Of a DNA stretch of 64,000 nucleotides, positions 10,678 to 20,508 are shown one piece after another (positions within the stretch are counted from its first letter, which is position 1; the number at the start of each line of letters is the position of its first letter). Source of the DNA: Saccharomycopsis malanga (taxonomy: Eukaryota; Ascomycota; Saccharomycetes; Ascoideales; Saccharomycopsidaceae). The notes below the pieces were generated by a model that saw nothing but the letters and a program-made list of their open reading frames with translations, was not told where the DNA came from and searched no databases. Position numbers and translations under genes: made by a program. Location of the stretch: positions 1,922,001 to 1,986,000 of the forward strand of contig CP025323.1 in assembly GCA_004014935.1 (NCBI GenBank). Reading direction: 5' to 3'.

Positions 10678-11279
10678 TTTATGCATTACTAATCTTTGGT
10701 TACATCAGTATATAATCGAGTGTTACGAATTTCGATGTATTCAGTGATGATGTATTTGGAAGTTAATACGGTTCATAATCCAGGTTACTCAACTGTTTTA
10801 TAGCTGTGGTCTATATAGAGTATTTTATACCTTTGAATACATGATCAAACCAGCTTACGTTTTGCAAGTAGATGTCAGGTATCATTCAAAGGATTCTTGT
10901 TTAACTCACACATTAGTGAACAACTTACAGACACATTCACCACTTGCGCTGCACCAACCAATTGTGTTAATTGGTTGCCTTTACCGGTTTATGGCTCATT
11001 GGAATACAGCATTTCATTATTATCTATACTCAGTCTGAGTGATTTTGAAAAAGCTTTAATTTAATAGAATAACTGCAAGGTTTTTCCCTTGACAATAATC
11101 AGTAAACACGCTTATTTGATTTATATCTAACAACTTTTAAGCTTTGCCATTTTCAATAACTTCATAACAATTTTCAACCTCTAGTAAAAATCGTAGGGCC
11201 TGATATCGACGAGAATTACGAATTTCCCACCATTTTGAAATTTTAGCTCACAATTGCCGAGTTTCTTAGGACTTGGAAA
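10678..11279. other. Intergenic downstream of UBX4
   Basis: AT-rich 3' flank of UBX4. A short open frame around 10841-11038 has no protein-like features. No structure seen apart from the family R copy that begins at about 11280. Confidence 0.5.
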
Positions 11280-11556
11280 TTTTATCGTGTATAATTGGTG
11301 ATAAATTCCTATATGATTGTAGTTCTATGGTTGATTGACTATATACATTAAATCCCATTATTCTGTTTGTAATTGGCCTTCTTGGCTTATTTTTATTGAA
11401 CCGACTTGTTAGTTGATACTCATATTTATTCTTACGAGTCTACACTATGCTTAGAGCCTTGGTTTCCCTTTTCAAGTCTGGCATTGTTCTGCCCACTATT
11501 TAGATTAATTATGTTTTTTCCCATTCACCATACAAGCCCATTTTTAATATTACAAA
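11280..11556 (-). repeat. Family R dispersed repeat, single unit
   Basis: Minus-strand copy of a non-coding repeat also found at 16.8, 17.1, 41.0, 41.5, 42.1 and 48.2 kb. Shared landmarks read on minus are TAATATTAA at the start, GTGAATGGGAAAAAACATAA, TAAATAGTGGGCAGAACAAT, GTAGACTCGTAAGAATAAAT, GAGTATCAACTAACAAGTC, and an end resembling TTATCACCAATTATACACGA. The stretch contains no long reading frame. Confidence 0.7.
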
Positions 11557-11605
11557 TTATAATAAGAATAATAATCTTATATTTCAAGCCCAGTATATAA
11601 TTACT
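11557..11605 (-). repeat. Family S SINE tail joined to family R
   Basis: On minus it reads TACTGGGCTTGAAATATAAG, then an ATT-rich tail that runs directly into the TAATATTAA start of the adjoining family R unit. Only the 3' end of S is present. The junction shows that S and R can lie head to tail. Confidence 0.65.
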
Positions 11606-11668
11606 TCAAAATAATTCAAATTATCTCAAATTATTTCAAAATATTTCAAATTATTTCAAATTCTTAAA
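11600..11668. repeat. TTCAAATTATT-type short tandem repeat
   Basis: A run of 10-11 bp units (TTCAAAATAA, TTCAAATTATC, TTCAAATTATT, TTCAAAATATT) lies about 320 bp upstream of the NPC2 start codon. Confidence 0.75.
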
Positions 11669-11982
11669 CTTTAAAATACCACCTCCAAACCTATTATAGC
11701 TTTCACATGCATCATACACTCTAATCAACACTAATAAATAGCTGAATATTTCAAACTATCAACATATGACAATTCAATATAACCGCCCAACATTACCGCT
11801 TTCGACAGTCGTATATGACATCACAGGCGTTCATAACCCATGGATGACCCCTTTTTATAGCTTATCGGGAGCTATATGAAGGATCAAGAAGAGCAAGGAA
11901 AAACAAACGCCAAACTACTTGTAATATAATATCATCTATTATTTTACAAACCACTCATTCTTTTAAAAACCGTCTCAGCATC

Positions 11983-12573
11983 ATGCAGTTATTCAGATAT
12001 TTATCTCTTTTTAGTTTGGCAGGCAGTGCTGTTTTGTCATTTCCATTGACCATCAATATTGGGCCTACTGGAGACGATGGCGTTTCTGTTATCAACAGTT
12101 TACCAGGAGAAAAGCCAATTCCCGGAGATTCTCCTGTGTCTATATGTGACATTTACGAACCTAAGATCTTGACCATTGACCAGGTCAATATTGACCCTAA
12201 TCCTCCGCAGAAGGGGGCCAATTTGTCGTTCAACGCTGCTGGGTCGCTCAAACAGACAATCGAAGACGGCGCTTACGTGGTGGTCAATGTTAAATATGGT
12301 TATATAAAACTTTTGGAGAAAACGTTTGATCTCTGTGAGGAAATCCAAAACGTTGACTTGACTTGTCCTGTTAAGGCTGGTGCTCAGGCCATTTCTAAAA
12401 CTGTGGAAATTCCCGACGAAGTGCCTCCAGGAAAATACACTGTTTACGCCAGAGCTTTCACCGCTGAAGACGATTACATCACTTGTCTCACTGCTACTGT
12501 TACATTTTCTGTCGACGGCTTTTCCTGGATGGACTACGCCAAGTTTGCCAAAAGATGGGTTAAAGGATTTTAA
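11983..12573 (+). CDS. NPC2: NPC2-type ML-domain sterol/lipid transfer protein
   Basis: Product of 196 aa. Soluble vacuolar-lumen or secreted protein of the NPC2 family, which binds sterols and hands them to the membrane protein NCR1/NPC1. The first ~19 residues (MQLFRYLSLFSLAGSAVLSF) form a typical signal peptide. The ML domain covers about 45-182, with cysteines in SICDIYEPK, LCEEIQNVDLTC and DYITCLTATV consistent with the family's disulfides. Also typical are VVVNVKYGYIKLL, and VPPGKYTVYARAFTAEDDYI just before the last strand. The C-terminal tail (WMDYAKFAKRWVKGF) is short and amphipathic. The ATG at 11983 is the only sensible start because it alone gives the signal peptide. Confidence 0.9.
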   Translation: MQLFRYLSLFSLAGSAVLSFPLTINIGPTGDDGVSVINSLPGEKPIPGDSPVSICDIYEPKILTIDQVNIDPNPPQKGANLSFNAAGSLKQTIEDGAYVVVNVKYGYIKLLEKTFDLCEEIQNVDLTCPVKAGAQAISKTVEIPDEVPPGKYTVYARAFTAEDDYITCLTATVTFSVDGFSWMDYAKFAKRWVKGF

Positions 12574-12852
12574 TTTTATATACTGGTATTTTCCGCCTAG
12601 ATTTCACCATTCTGCTAAAATTTCAAATTTGTTTTCAATTTGAAATCATTTCTTACATTTTCGACTTTATAGAAACTCAGAATTACTAGTTTCAAGCATT
12701 TAAAATATAAAAATTTGGATTTTTGGACAAAAATGTAGAAATTTTGGGGAGTAAAATTTCTCCTTGATTTTATCATTATTTTTATGATTAAAACATTATT
12801 TAATGGAAAAATGTTATTTACAGTTGTAATGTAGACTAAATTGGTATTTATT

Positions 12853-12975
12853 GATGACTCAGTGGCTAGAATTCAGGGAGAAGAGAAAAAGATCTAACAG
12901 GCACACAACTACGATCAAAAGGACATGATTGAATTTTACCAAGTCCCCTGGGCGTGTAGTTGGGACGAATAATAT
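12853..12975 (+). repeat. Family S SINE, degraded copy
   Basis: Plus strand: the A-box-like GATGACTCAGTGGCTAGAAT is followed by GGGAGAAGAGAAAAAGATCT. Next come ACTACGATCAAAAGGACATG and ATTTTACCAAGTCCC, as in the 29.8-kb copy. The 3' signature and ATT tail are lost. Confidence 0.65.
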
Positions 12976-13400
12976 TTATTGAACAAGAACAGAAAAAGGT
13001 TAATTAGACAATATTACCAACATAACGCCATAACGTGTAAAAAGGACCAATTAGAACATGATTTTCTTACATGGCGTTTTAACATATAAAAAGTACTAAA
13101 TATTACCAACTTAACGCCACAACGTATCAAATCGATGATTGAACAAGATTACTTAATATAACGCCATAACAGAACAAACATCATTCTCTTACATAATATT
13201 ATACGCCTTACGTGGAATCACCCATTTGAAAAATGAACGACAGTCCCGATAACACCCCATTGAGATTAAACACGATTATTTGATACTACTATTAATCACT
13301 GGTTTTCGTCATAGTAAGCATTTCAGAAGCTTTAAATGTACTTCACCTATACCCCCTTCCTAAAAGCCCAATAATACACTGTTCAGCCTATAATATGAGT

Positions 13401-13410
13401 GTCACGTGAT
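13401..13410. promoter_or_regulatory. CACGTG E-box, Cbf1-type, upstream of ARC40
   Basis: GTCACGTGAT about 100 bp before the ARC40 ATG matches the RTCACGTG site bound by Cbf1 in yeasts. Binding is inferred from the motif only. Six other genes here have the same palindrome at a similar distance. Confidence 0.5.
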
Positions 13411-13510
13411 TCTATATTAGGGGCTGAAATGCCAATGTTACGAGTTGCCAAGTGGGCGGTTAATTATACCATGGTATAGTTGATGTATATTATACAAGCC
13501 ATTAATCAGA

Positions 13511-14626
13511 ATGAGTCAAGTGTATAGTTTCAAGTCTCGCGTGAACGACCATATTTTTTTTGGTCCAAACAACAGCCGTTTAGCAATTACTCAAGAAAAA
13601 GATATTCATATTTATGAAGTTTCTCCAAGCGGCAAGAAATTGCTTACTACATTGACAGGCCATGATGAAACTATCACGGCAATTGACATTTCTGTTCATG
13701 GGTTGATTGTTTCTGCATCGCAGGACAGAAATGCAATTGTTTGGAAGCCATTGGCCGATGGAAAGAGCTATAAGAAAGATTTGGTTCTTTTACGTATCAA
13801 CAGATCTGCTACCAGTGTCAAATGGTCTCCGTATGGCAACAAGTTTGCAGTGGGCAGCGGCTCTAAGATTGTTTCTATATGTTACCATGAGCCAGAAAAT
13901 GACTGGTGGATCTCCAAACATTTGAAAAAACCGTTTAGATCCACAGTATTGTCTGTTGCATGGCATCCTAATAATGTCATTTTAGCTGTTGGAACCGTTG
14001 ACTTTAACACATATGTTGTTAGCGGTTACATCAAAGGTGTAGATGAAAAGCCTCCGGCTAGTGTCTGGGGCAGCAAATTGCCTTTCAACACTATTTTAGG
14101 TAGCTTTACCAGCAGTCCCGGCGGTTGGGTCCATGATGTGGCTTTCAGTCCGACCGGTGACGTGGCTGCTTTTGTTTCCAATGATTCCACAATCACTGTA
14201 GTCTATCCAACTGGCGATGGCGAATCATTTGATGTAAAATTGGTCCAGACAAACTATTCTGCATTCAAAACTGTTTATTTTCTCAGCGAATCCGAATTGA
14301 TTGTTGCCGGCCATAATTGTTTCCCTATTGTTTACCAATATAATGGAAGCTCTTGGGAAGAAGGGCGTAGCATTGACACTTCTACCAAACAGGCTGTCAA
14401 AGAAGCATTCGGTTCTCTTGATGACGACGACGATGCCAACTTAAACACCGGAACTAACGCTTTGAGCATGTTTAGACAGTTGGATTTGAAAGGCAAAATC
14501 GCCAACAAGGGCTCTTCGGACTTGCCTACTGTACATCAGAATACCATCACCAGTTTGAGAAGATACGACCCAAACCACATTTCCACCTCCGGTAACGATG
14601 GAAAGGTTGTTGTTTTCCCTATATAA
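13511..14626 (+). CDS. ARC40: Arp2/3 complex subunit p40 (ARPC1)
   Basis: Product of 371 aa. WD40 beta-propeller subunit of the Arp2/3 complex, which nucleates branched actin filaments at cortical patches. Repeats are visible along the whole length: LTTLTGHDETITAIDISVHG near 50, VSASQDRNAIVWKPL near 75, SVKWSPYGNKFAVGSGSK near 105, LSVAWHPNNVILAVGTVDF near 150, VHDVAFSPTGDVAAFVSND near 210 and a closing TSLRRYDPNHISTSGNDGKV at the end. An acidic loop (residues ~303-309) and the segment around 322-340 form the ARPC1-specific insert between the last blades. No intron or defect seen. Confidence 0.95.
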   Translation: MSQVYSFKSRVNDHIFFGPNNSRLAITQEKDIHIYEVSPSGKKLLTTLTGHDETITAIDISVHGLIVSASQDRNAIVWKPLADGKSYKKDLVLLRINRSATSVKWSPYGNKFAVGSGSKIVSICYHEPENDWWISKHLKKPFRSTVLSVAWHPNNVILAVGTVDFNTYVVSGYIKGVDEKPPASVWGSKLPFNTILGSFTSSPGGWVHDVAFSPTGDVAAFVSNDSTITVVYPTGDGESFDVKLVQTNYSAFKTVYFLSESELIVAGHNCFPIVYQYNGSSWEEGRSIDTSTKQAVKEAFGSLDDDDDANLNTGTNALSMFRQLDLKGKIANKGSSDLPTVHQNTITSLRRYDPNHISTSGNDGKVVVFPI

Positions 14627-15417
14627 ACGATTTGAAACACTAGAAATAAATCTACATTTAGTAGTGTTCTTTCTCTGCTTTTAGTGATAAAATAAATAAA
14701 TGATGTCGTGGTTATTCTTTGTAATGATTTAGTCATTTCTCGTACGCCTCTTGCAGTTGGGAATAATACACACTACATGTCAGTGCCGTATATACGCCTT
14801 GTATTTTAAGGAGTTTGGCAAAATCCAGTGGCGCAGAAACACTAAAATATTTGTAAAATTAAAAACTCATTTGACTCTTGTCGTCAATGTTAACTTTTAT
14901 AGCATCTTAAACATGAAAAATCAAGTTTTTGATTTATCAAATTTCTTGATACAATAAACGCCATTCAACACACACATTTCTAACAATTCTACTAAATTCA
15001 CCATCCTTTAGCTCAAAAATGGTTTGCAATTCCTTTATTTTACCGAAACACCCCATTTTCCATCTACATTTCAAACTTCAGCTATATTCATCATGCATGT
15101 TGATGCACCCTCAGGCAGCATCTCATGACACACGCATAAGCCCAATTCTTCGACATTGAAATTTTGTTTGGGTGGCGTCAGTAAATGATAGTTGGTTACC
15201 TACGGACTGGTTAAAAAGCAGCAATTGAGCAGGAAAAAAGATAGTTTGTGGATAATATTTGTTGTTGGTTTCGACTGGAAATAGCGTAGATTGGAAAATA
15301 AAAGTTTGGTATTTTTTTTTGTATCCATTGGTTGAATTTAGCAAGTTATAGAAACAATAAGGATATAATTGAGATATATTATCAAGAATTAAAAGTATAA
15401 TATAATAATAATTTATT
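14627..15417. other. Intergenic between ARC40 and PRE8
   Basis: About 790 bp of AT-rich DNA: the 3' flank of ARC40 and the promoter of PRE8. No dispersed repeat or RNA gene recognised, and I see no clear Rpn4-type proteasome box. Confidence 0.55.
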
Positions 15418-16209
15418 ATGGCCGACCGTTATTCGTTTTCATTGACAACATTTTCTCCAAGCGGCAAACTTGTGCAGATAGAATATGCTTTAAACGCCGT
15501 CAAACAGGGTGTCACTTCCTTAGGTATCAAGGCTACAAATGGGGTAGTATTGGCAACAGAGAAGACTATTCAGAATGCGTTGGTAAAGTCCGATTCATTC
15601 AACAAGGTGGAATTGTTGACGCCGGATATTGGTGTGACGTATTCAGGCATGAGTCCGGATTTTAGAATTTTGGTTGACAAATCCAGAAAGTTGGCACACA
15701 CCAATTATAAAAGAGTTTATAACGAGTATCCTCCTGTAAAGATTCTTACATCGGACATTGCAAAGACCATGCAAGAAGCCACGCAGTCTGGTGGTGTCAG
15801 ACCTTATGGTGTGTCGCTTTTGGTTGGTGGTTATGATGACGCAACCTTGTCTAAAAAGGTTAATGAAAATGACAACAATGCCAGTGGTTTCAGTCTTTAT
15901 CAAGTTGATCCTAGCGGCTCCTTTTTTCCATGGAAAGCAACTGCTATTGGAAAAAACTCTAATAGCGCCAAGACTTTTTTGGAAAAAAGATACAATGAGG
16001 AATTGGAATTGGAAGATGCCATACACATTGCCTTGTTGACATTGAAAGAAACTATCGAAGGTGAAATGAATGGTAATACCATTGAAATTGTAGTCATTGG
16101 TGAGCCGGATAACGAAAAGTTGGGCTACAAAGGTGCTGAAGGCGCTCAAGGCCCAAGATTTAAAAGATTATCTCCACAAGAAATTGACGACAGATTAAGC
16201 GAGTTGTAG
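15418..16209 (+). CDS. PRE8: 20S proteasome subunit alpha-2
   Basis: Product of 263 aa. Alpha-ring subunit of the 20S proteasome, structural rather than catalytic. The alpha-type N-terminal signature is intact (DRYSFSLTTFSPSGKLVQIE then YA), followed by AVKQGVTSLGIKATNGVVLA, LTPDIGVTYSGMSPDFRILV and QEATQSGGVRPYGVSLLVGG. A stretch of about ten residues near 146-157 (KKVNENDNNASG) has no counterpart in S. cerevisiae Pre8 (250 aa) and largely explains the length difference; it would lie in a surface loop. The remainder (FPWKATAIGKNSNSAKTFLE) is strongly conserved. Confidence 0.95.
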   Translation: MADRYSFSLTTFSPSGKLVQIEYALNAVKQGVTSLGIKATNGVVLATEKTIQNALVKSDSFNKVELLTPDIGVTYSGMSPDFRILVDKSRKLAHTNYKRVYNEYPPVKILTSDIAKTMQEATQSGGVRPYGVSLLVGGYDDATLSKKVNENDNNASGFSLYQVDPSGSFFPWKATAIGKNSNSAKTFLEKRYNEELELEDAIHIALLTLKETIEGEMNGNTIEIVVIGEPDNEKLGYKGAEGAQGPRFKRLSPQEIDDRLSEL

Positions 16210-16588
16210 GTTTATAGCTCTCTGCATTATACGTGACCTTACATTGTTGTCGTTGTATCAGTAATGTAGCTTTATCGTGAGAAAATTAAATCTCTAGTAA
16301 TATTTATAATAAAGTTACATTTATGCTTTATTTTTTCAACAATCTTATAAACTCATAAAGCTTTATTTGACATATTCTAGTTGTATTATAAAATCTCTCT
16401 TAGTATGCTTTATAGCCCTACCTAAGCTAATAGATTTGATATTGCTTATTTTCGTTGGACAGCTCAGTATGCTTTATAGCCGTACAAGTTGTACACTCAC
16501 CATCTACACACAACAATACACTAAACAAGAAGCCACATGTATCAAAGCCAACCTTAAGAGTATTAATTAGAATTTATATAAAAACTAA
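16210..16588. other. PRE8 3' flank
   Basis: AT-rich sequence with no gene. A short internal duplication is visible (TAGTATGCTTTATAGCC near 16401 and AGTATGCTTTATAGCCGTAC near 16467). Confidence 0.5.
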
Positions 16589-16665
16589 CCGCTGGGCCGG
16601 ATGGCTCAATGGCTAGTATGAAACTGAAATCTACTGGGCTCGAAACGTAATGTCAATATATAAAG
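16589..16665 (+). repeat. Family S SINE, internally deleted short copy
   Basis: The intact head CCGCTGGGCCGGATGGCTCA and ATGGCTAGT is joined directly to the 3' signature (ATGAAACTGAAATCTACTGG then GCTCGAAACGT), skipping about 130 bp of the family's middle. The tail is AT-rich but no longer a clean ATT run. Confidence 0.75.
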
Positions 16666-16765
16666 TAGGAATAAGAAAACTTTGAAGTATTTGGGCAGCA
16701 TAATTAACTACCAAAATTTTACCACGAATTTTCCTATTTAAACGCTCAATAGTAAGCATGTAATG

Positions 16766-17377
16766 TGTAATATTAAGATGGTGAATGTGAAAAAACATAA
16801 CTAGCCTAAATAGTGGGTAGAACAATGCCAGACTTGAAAAAATTCTCAAGGGTTCTAGGCATAGTATAGACTCGTAAAAATAACTAAACAAGTGACTATG
16901 AGTATCAATTGACAAGTCTGGCCATTAAAATTAGTAAACGAAGCAAAAAGATTAATTGCAAACAGATTAAATAAAGAGTAATGGAATCAAATGTATTTAG
17001 TCGATCAAATCTTAGGAATAGAAGCATATATGAGTTTACCATCAATAATACGTGCTCAGATATTTAGTAATTCAATATTCAACTATTTGTAAAACTAAGG
17101 CTGGTTTTGTATTAAACAGAGAATGTGTAAAACTGTAATTGGCTATATAAGAATACGAACGCTGCAATACATAAAGAGGTAATCAAAGTTTCTAAACAAT
17201 AGTGTAGACTCCAAAGAATAACTAAACAAGTACCTGGTACCTACTAACAAATTAATTCAATAAAGGAACAAGGAAGACCAATTGTAATCAGAATAAACGT
17301 AAAACAATAGGACCTTATAGTCAATCAAACCATAGGATTAGAAGCATATAGAAGTTTAAGACCAATTATACATGGTG
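16766..17377 (+). repeat. Two tandem family R units
   Basis: Unit 1 spans about 16766-17056 and unit 2 about 17098-17377. Shared landmarks are TAATATTAAG or AAGGCTGGTTTTGTATTAAA at the start, TGTAGACTCC or ATAGACTCGT, AAATAACTAAACAAGT, AATCAAACCATAGGATTAGA, and GAAGCATATAGAAGTTTA near the end. There is no coding frame. Together with the following family S head they form one composite block. Confidence 0.7.
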
Positions 17378-17540
17378 AAGAGATATGAAGACGAGAGTAC
17401 AGAACATTTTGAGAGGATTGGATTAATAAATAGGTCTGACTGGACGTGCATTGAAAATAGTTAAACTGAACAATTTATTTTGATTTAAATGAACCATTGA
17501 CTAAAATATTTTTTTGAACTAAATAAACCAAATATACTAT

Positions 17541-17800
17541 TGGCCGCTGAACAGAATAGTTTAGCAAATAGTACTCTCAGGAAAGAGAAAACGACGTGGC
17601 AGGCTAGTCTAGCAAATAGTACTCTCGAATAAGAGAAAAACGACCCAAAATGCCCAAGAGTAGGTCGATTATGATTAACAGGACTTTATTGGGTTTTCTT
17701 CACCAAATTTTATCAAATTTCTTTAGACATAGCGCGTATATACGAAACTGGTATGTACTAGGCTTGAAATACAAAATATTATTATTAATATTATAAGAAA
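17541..17800 (+). mobile_element. Family S SINE with two tRNA-like head modules
   Basis: Directly follows the family R tandem. Two tRNA-like modules follow each other: GAACAGAATAGTTTAGCAAA then TAGTACTCTC, and GGCAGGCTAGTCTAGCAAAT then AGTACTCTC. Each is followed by an AAGAGAAAA stretch. Next come the B-box-like AGGTCGATTATGATTAACAG, ATTGGGTTTTC, ATAGCGCGTATATACGAAAC, TGGTATGTACTAGGCTTGAA and an ATT-rich tail ending near 17795. Confidence 0.75.
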
Positions 17801-17835
17801 AAGTAGAAACGAGACTTTAACAAAAAAAACACACA

Positions 17836-18201
17836 TCAATCAACCACCTTTCCCACAATATTATATCTTTTGCTGAAAAATGTAAACCAATCGTTCAATA
17901 CGCCAAGCTCACTTTGAGTCAAATCATCAATTTTGTAAGAGTTTTCGAACGTGTTGTCTTCTGGCTTGAGTGACGACTTGGCTAATCCACGCGATGAGTC
18001 TTTGCCGGTGAAGATGTGATAAGATGTTCCTGGGCCATATGCTTTAGTGTTATTGGTCACATCAAATACAACTCCCTTTATTGCAACATAGATTTTGTCT
18101 GACTTGACGCCATCATATTGTAGGAGATCAATTCTATTGATTGGATCATTCTTAGGAGGCGCGAGCTGTACCGGTTCTTTAGGTTCAAATTGCGATGCCA
18201 T
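17836..18201 (-). CDS. Small cytochrome-b5-like heme/steroid-binding (MAPR-type) protein
   Basis: Product of 121 aa from the ATG at 18201 (MASQFEPKEPVQLAPPKN). The domain from about 25 to 120 follows the membrane-associated progesterone receptor (MAPR) pattern: IDLLQYDGVKSDKIYVAIKG, VVFDVTNNTKAYGPGTSYHI, FTGKDSSRGLAKSSL, and a closing LTQSELGVLNDWFTFFSKRY. MAPR proteins bind heme through tyrosines rather than paired histidines; Y-G-P-G and S-Y are in place. Unlike Dap1 it has no N-terminal membrane anchor, so it is a soluble, shorter relative. Function in yeast is not established, and heme binding is inferred from the fold. Confidence 0.8.
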   Translation of the reverse strand: MASQFEPKEPVQLAPPKNDPINRIDLLQYDGVKSDKIYVAIKGVVFDVTNNTKAYGPGTSYHIFTGKDSSRGLAKSSLKPEDNTFENSYKIDDLTQSELGVLNDWFTFFSKRYNIVGKVVD

Positions 18202-18581
18202 TTTGCTAGTTTTATTGAGTTGCAATTGTTGGATATTGTTTGTTATTCCAGTTGATTATGATGCTAATTAACTTATCAAACGCTCCTTCCGCTCGTTACT
18301 GGAATATTTCTCTTCGCGCATTTAATCACACGTTCCCGTGACAGGCGGAAATTGCTGGAAGCCGGTTTCTAGGCGGGGGGAAATGAAAGACGGCCTAAAA
18401 AGGTGTAGTGGAGAAATTAAAGAGATAATGTAGCGAGAAATGGTGGGCGTTTTTCGAGTAGTTGAGATGTAAATTGTTGAGGGTTTTTGTAGGGCTTTAG
18501 TGAGAGTTATGAACTAGAGTTTTTAGTTTTAAGTATGGGTGTTTTAATTATTACGTAGGTAGGTTCAATCATCAAGTATTA
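18202..18581. other. Promoter of the MAPR-type gene
   Basis: Upstream region with a GC-richer patch at 18290-18400 (for example CGTTCCCGTGACAGGCGGAA). No gene seen; it ends at the target-site duplication of the family S copy at 18596. Confidence 0.5.
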
Positions 18582-18929
18582 ATCTATTTTCATTAGCCGT
18601 TTTAGGCAGAATAATTTACCAGATAGTAGTGATGAAAAAGAGAAAAGACCGGGCAGATAGTAGTCTTGCAAAGACCTAACAGGCTCAAGGGTTAGATTTC
18701 CTACACGAGCATCTTTTACTCGCTAGTTTTACGATGTTAAGCGGACAAATGTAACTGTCAGAAACACCAACTAGACCAACAGTGCTGACTTTCCCATTAG
18801 GTGAAAAGTTTATGGATTTGCTTGGGCCTTCCTTACCAAGTGCCTTTGAGCATGGTGCGTATATACCAAACTAATATTTACTGGGCTTGAAATATATGAT
18901 ATTATTGTTATTATAATCAATTTTCACTA
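18582..18929 (+). mobile_element. Family S SINE, 320 bp, with 14-bp target-site duplication
   Basis: The element proper is 18596-18915. It begins GCCGTTTTAGGCAGAATAAT and continues through GATAGTAGT modules, CCTAACAGGCTCAAGGGTTA, GCATGGTGCGTATATACCAA, TTACTGGGCTTGAAATATAT and the ATT-rich tail. It is bounded by ATCTATTTTCATTA (18582-18595) and ATCAATTTTCACTA (18916-18929), identical at 12 of 14 positions. This is what target-primed insertion by a LINE-type enzyme would leave. An insert of roughly 110 bp relative to the 29.8-kb copy lies in the middle. Confidence 0.8.
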
Positions 18930-19257
18930 AATATTAATTAATTTTCATTAAATATTAACCAACTTTCATCGAATATTGATCAAACTTCGTTCAATATTAG
19001 TCAATCTTCATCAAATATCAATAATTCATCAATCAACCATTTGGGAATTTCCTCACCTAACTCCACTGCTGCATTTCTGGAGTTGATTCGATATAAAAGA
19101 CAAGACTGTTAATTGCAGAGCAATCGTACGCATGTTGGGAATCTCTTTTTCCAAAGCCTATAAATGTCCTAATTTTCCTCGGGAAAAGCGCAATATTAGA
19201 CTACCAGATCAACACTAATTATAGATATATCATAGACAACCAGCAACCAAGAGCAGA
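18930..19257. other. Promoter of the LYC1-like gene
   Basis: Begins with four to five diverged repeats of the type AATATTRRTCAAYTTTCATC (about 18925-19030), which look like amplification of the flank of the family S insertion. The rest is unremarkable promoter sequence. Confidence 0.55.
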
Positions 19258-20508
19258 ATGTTAACACCTGAGGAATTTACTATCAGGGAAGGAAACTTTG
19301 AGTTTTTTCCACTCACCAGTTTTGATGGTGAGCCTAACATGTATGCCATGGAGCATAACTGTTTCCAATGGAAAGGCGATCTTACTTTAGAAGAGTATAT
19401 GGATAGAGAAAAATTGTTACATGACTGTGAAATATGCATGCCTGGGTCCAGAAACTATTTTGACAGTGCCAATGCAAAGATCATTGGAAATTGGGGGTTT
19501 GCATTGAGAGATTTATCGTTGAAGTATGAATCTGGATCTCGTGAGACATTCAATATTGTTTCTTCTCTTGAATTGTTGATCCGTGAATCCTACAGAGTGG
19601 TTTATTCTTCAGAAACCGAGCCTCCAACAGTGACAAAAGTGCTCTCGGGTTGCGTAGGTACAGTCCATACTTTGAAAGCCCATAGAGGTAAAGGATATGC
19701 CAAAGTCCTACTTAGGCTGTTGAATAAATGGAGTGAAAAGTTTTTGAATTATGACACTTTGAGCACAACTGGCCAACAGTTAGGCTTTAACACTTTGTAT
19801 AGCGAAATTGGCGAATACTACTCCAACTTTGGCTACATTTCCAAACATGTTCCATTTCTTAAAATTCCCTTTGGAAGAGATCTCCAACCCACTTCCTCAA
19901 CCGTTCAGTTGTTGGAAAGAGGCCTGTTCAAAGCCTTAGCCGCCAAATCACACGAATTGTTGAAAAGATCCCATATAGAGGCAACCCTGAAAGACAAGAA
20001 AACCAGACTCTTTTTAGGTTTCAATTCAGACATCATCGAATGGTTCCATACTCGATCTGCTTTTCTCAACAAGGTCTTGAACAAAAATAAAGACTTGAAA
20101 TACGGATTACAACTAACTTCTAGAGGAGAAGTGTTGGGGTACGCTGTTTGGTTGTACAATTTTAACGACAAGCTAATTGACATTTTGAAATTTGAAGCTT
20201 TCTCTGAAGACAAGTCTACAGTTTATAAACATCTCCTCATTGAAACATTGATACATTTGCAATCTTTGGATAAAGAAACATTAAACTTGTTTCCCAATGG
20301 TTTGAAACTATGGCATTCTGCCATCCCAAATACAGTTTTTGAGAACCCTGAATTCCAAAACTGGCTCATTGAAAATCTTCACGCCCAACTCAATATCAAA
20401 AATACACCCTCGCTTAGTGCCATCTTGTCATTCAACAAGCAAGACAATGTTGGTTTGAAAAATGACCAAACCGTTTGGGAAAATAACGAAAAATGGTGTT
20501 GGTTTTAA
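19258..20508 (+). CDS. LYC1: LYC1-like GNAT N-acetyltransferase
   Basis: Product of 416 aa. It belongs to the fungal LYC1 family named after the Yarrowia lipolytica lysine N6-acetyltransferase, the first step of acetylated lysine breakdown; S. cerevisiae has a relative, YGR111W. The acetyl-CoA binding segment is seen near 125-155: GCVGTVHTLKAHRGKGYAKV then LLRLLNKWSEK, with the R-G-K-G-Y-A loop intact. FNTLYSEIGEYYSNFGYISK near 180-200 is the family's other conserved block. The C-terminal half (about 240-416) is the less conserved second lobe and ends WENNEKWCWF. The substrate in this organism is inferred from the family. Confidence 0.8.
   Translation: MLTPEEFTIREGNFEFFPLTSFDGEPNMYAMEHNCFQWKGDLTLEEYMDREKLLHDCEICMPGSRNYFDSANAKIIGNWGFALRDLSLKYESGSRETFNIVSSLELLIRESYRVVYSSETEPPTVTKVLSGCVGTVHTLKAHRGKGYAKVLLRLLNKWSEKFLNYDTLSTTGQQLGFNTLYSEIGEYYSNFGYISKHVPFLKIPFGRDLQPTSSTVQLLERGLFKALAAKSHELLKRSHIEATLKDKKTRLFLGFNSDIIEWFHTRSAFLNKVLNKNKDLKYGLQLTSRGEVLGYAVWLYNFNDKLIDILKFEAFSEDKSTVYKHLLIETLIHLQSLDKETLNLFPNGLKLWHSAIPNTVFENPEFQNWLIENLHAQLNIKNTPSLSAILSFNKQDNVGLKNDQTVWENNEKWCWF

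Larger units (their letters stand above)
12574..13510. other. Intergenic between NPC2 and ARC40
   Basis: Holds a family S fragment (12853-12975). It also holds a diverged repeat of roughly 90-110 bp at about 13012-13210, marked by ATATTACCAA and TAACGCCATAACG occurring two to three times. The ARC40 promoter has a CACGTG site. No gene seen. Confidence 0.6.
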
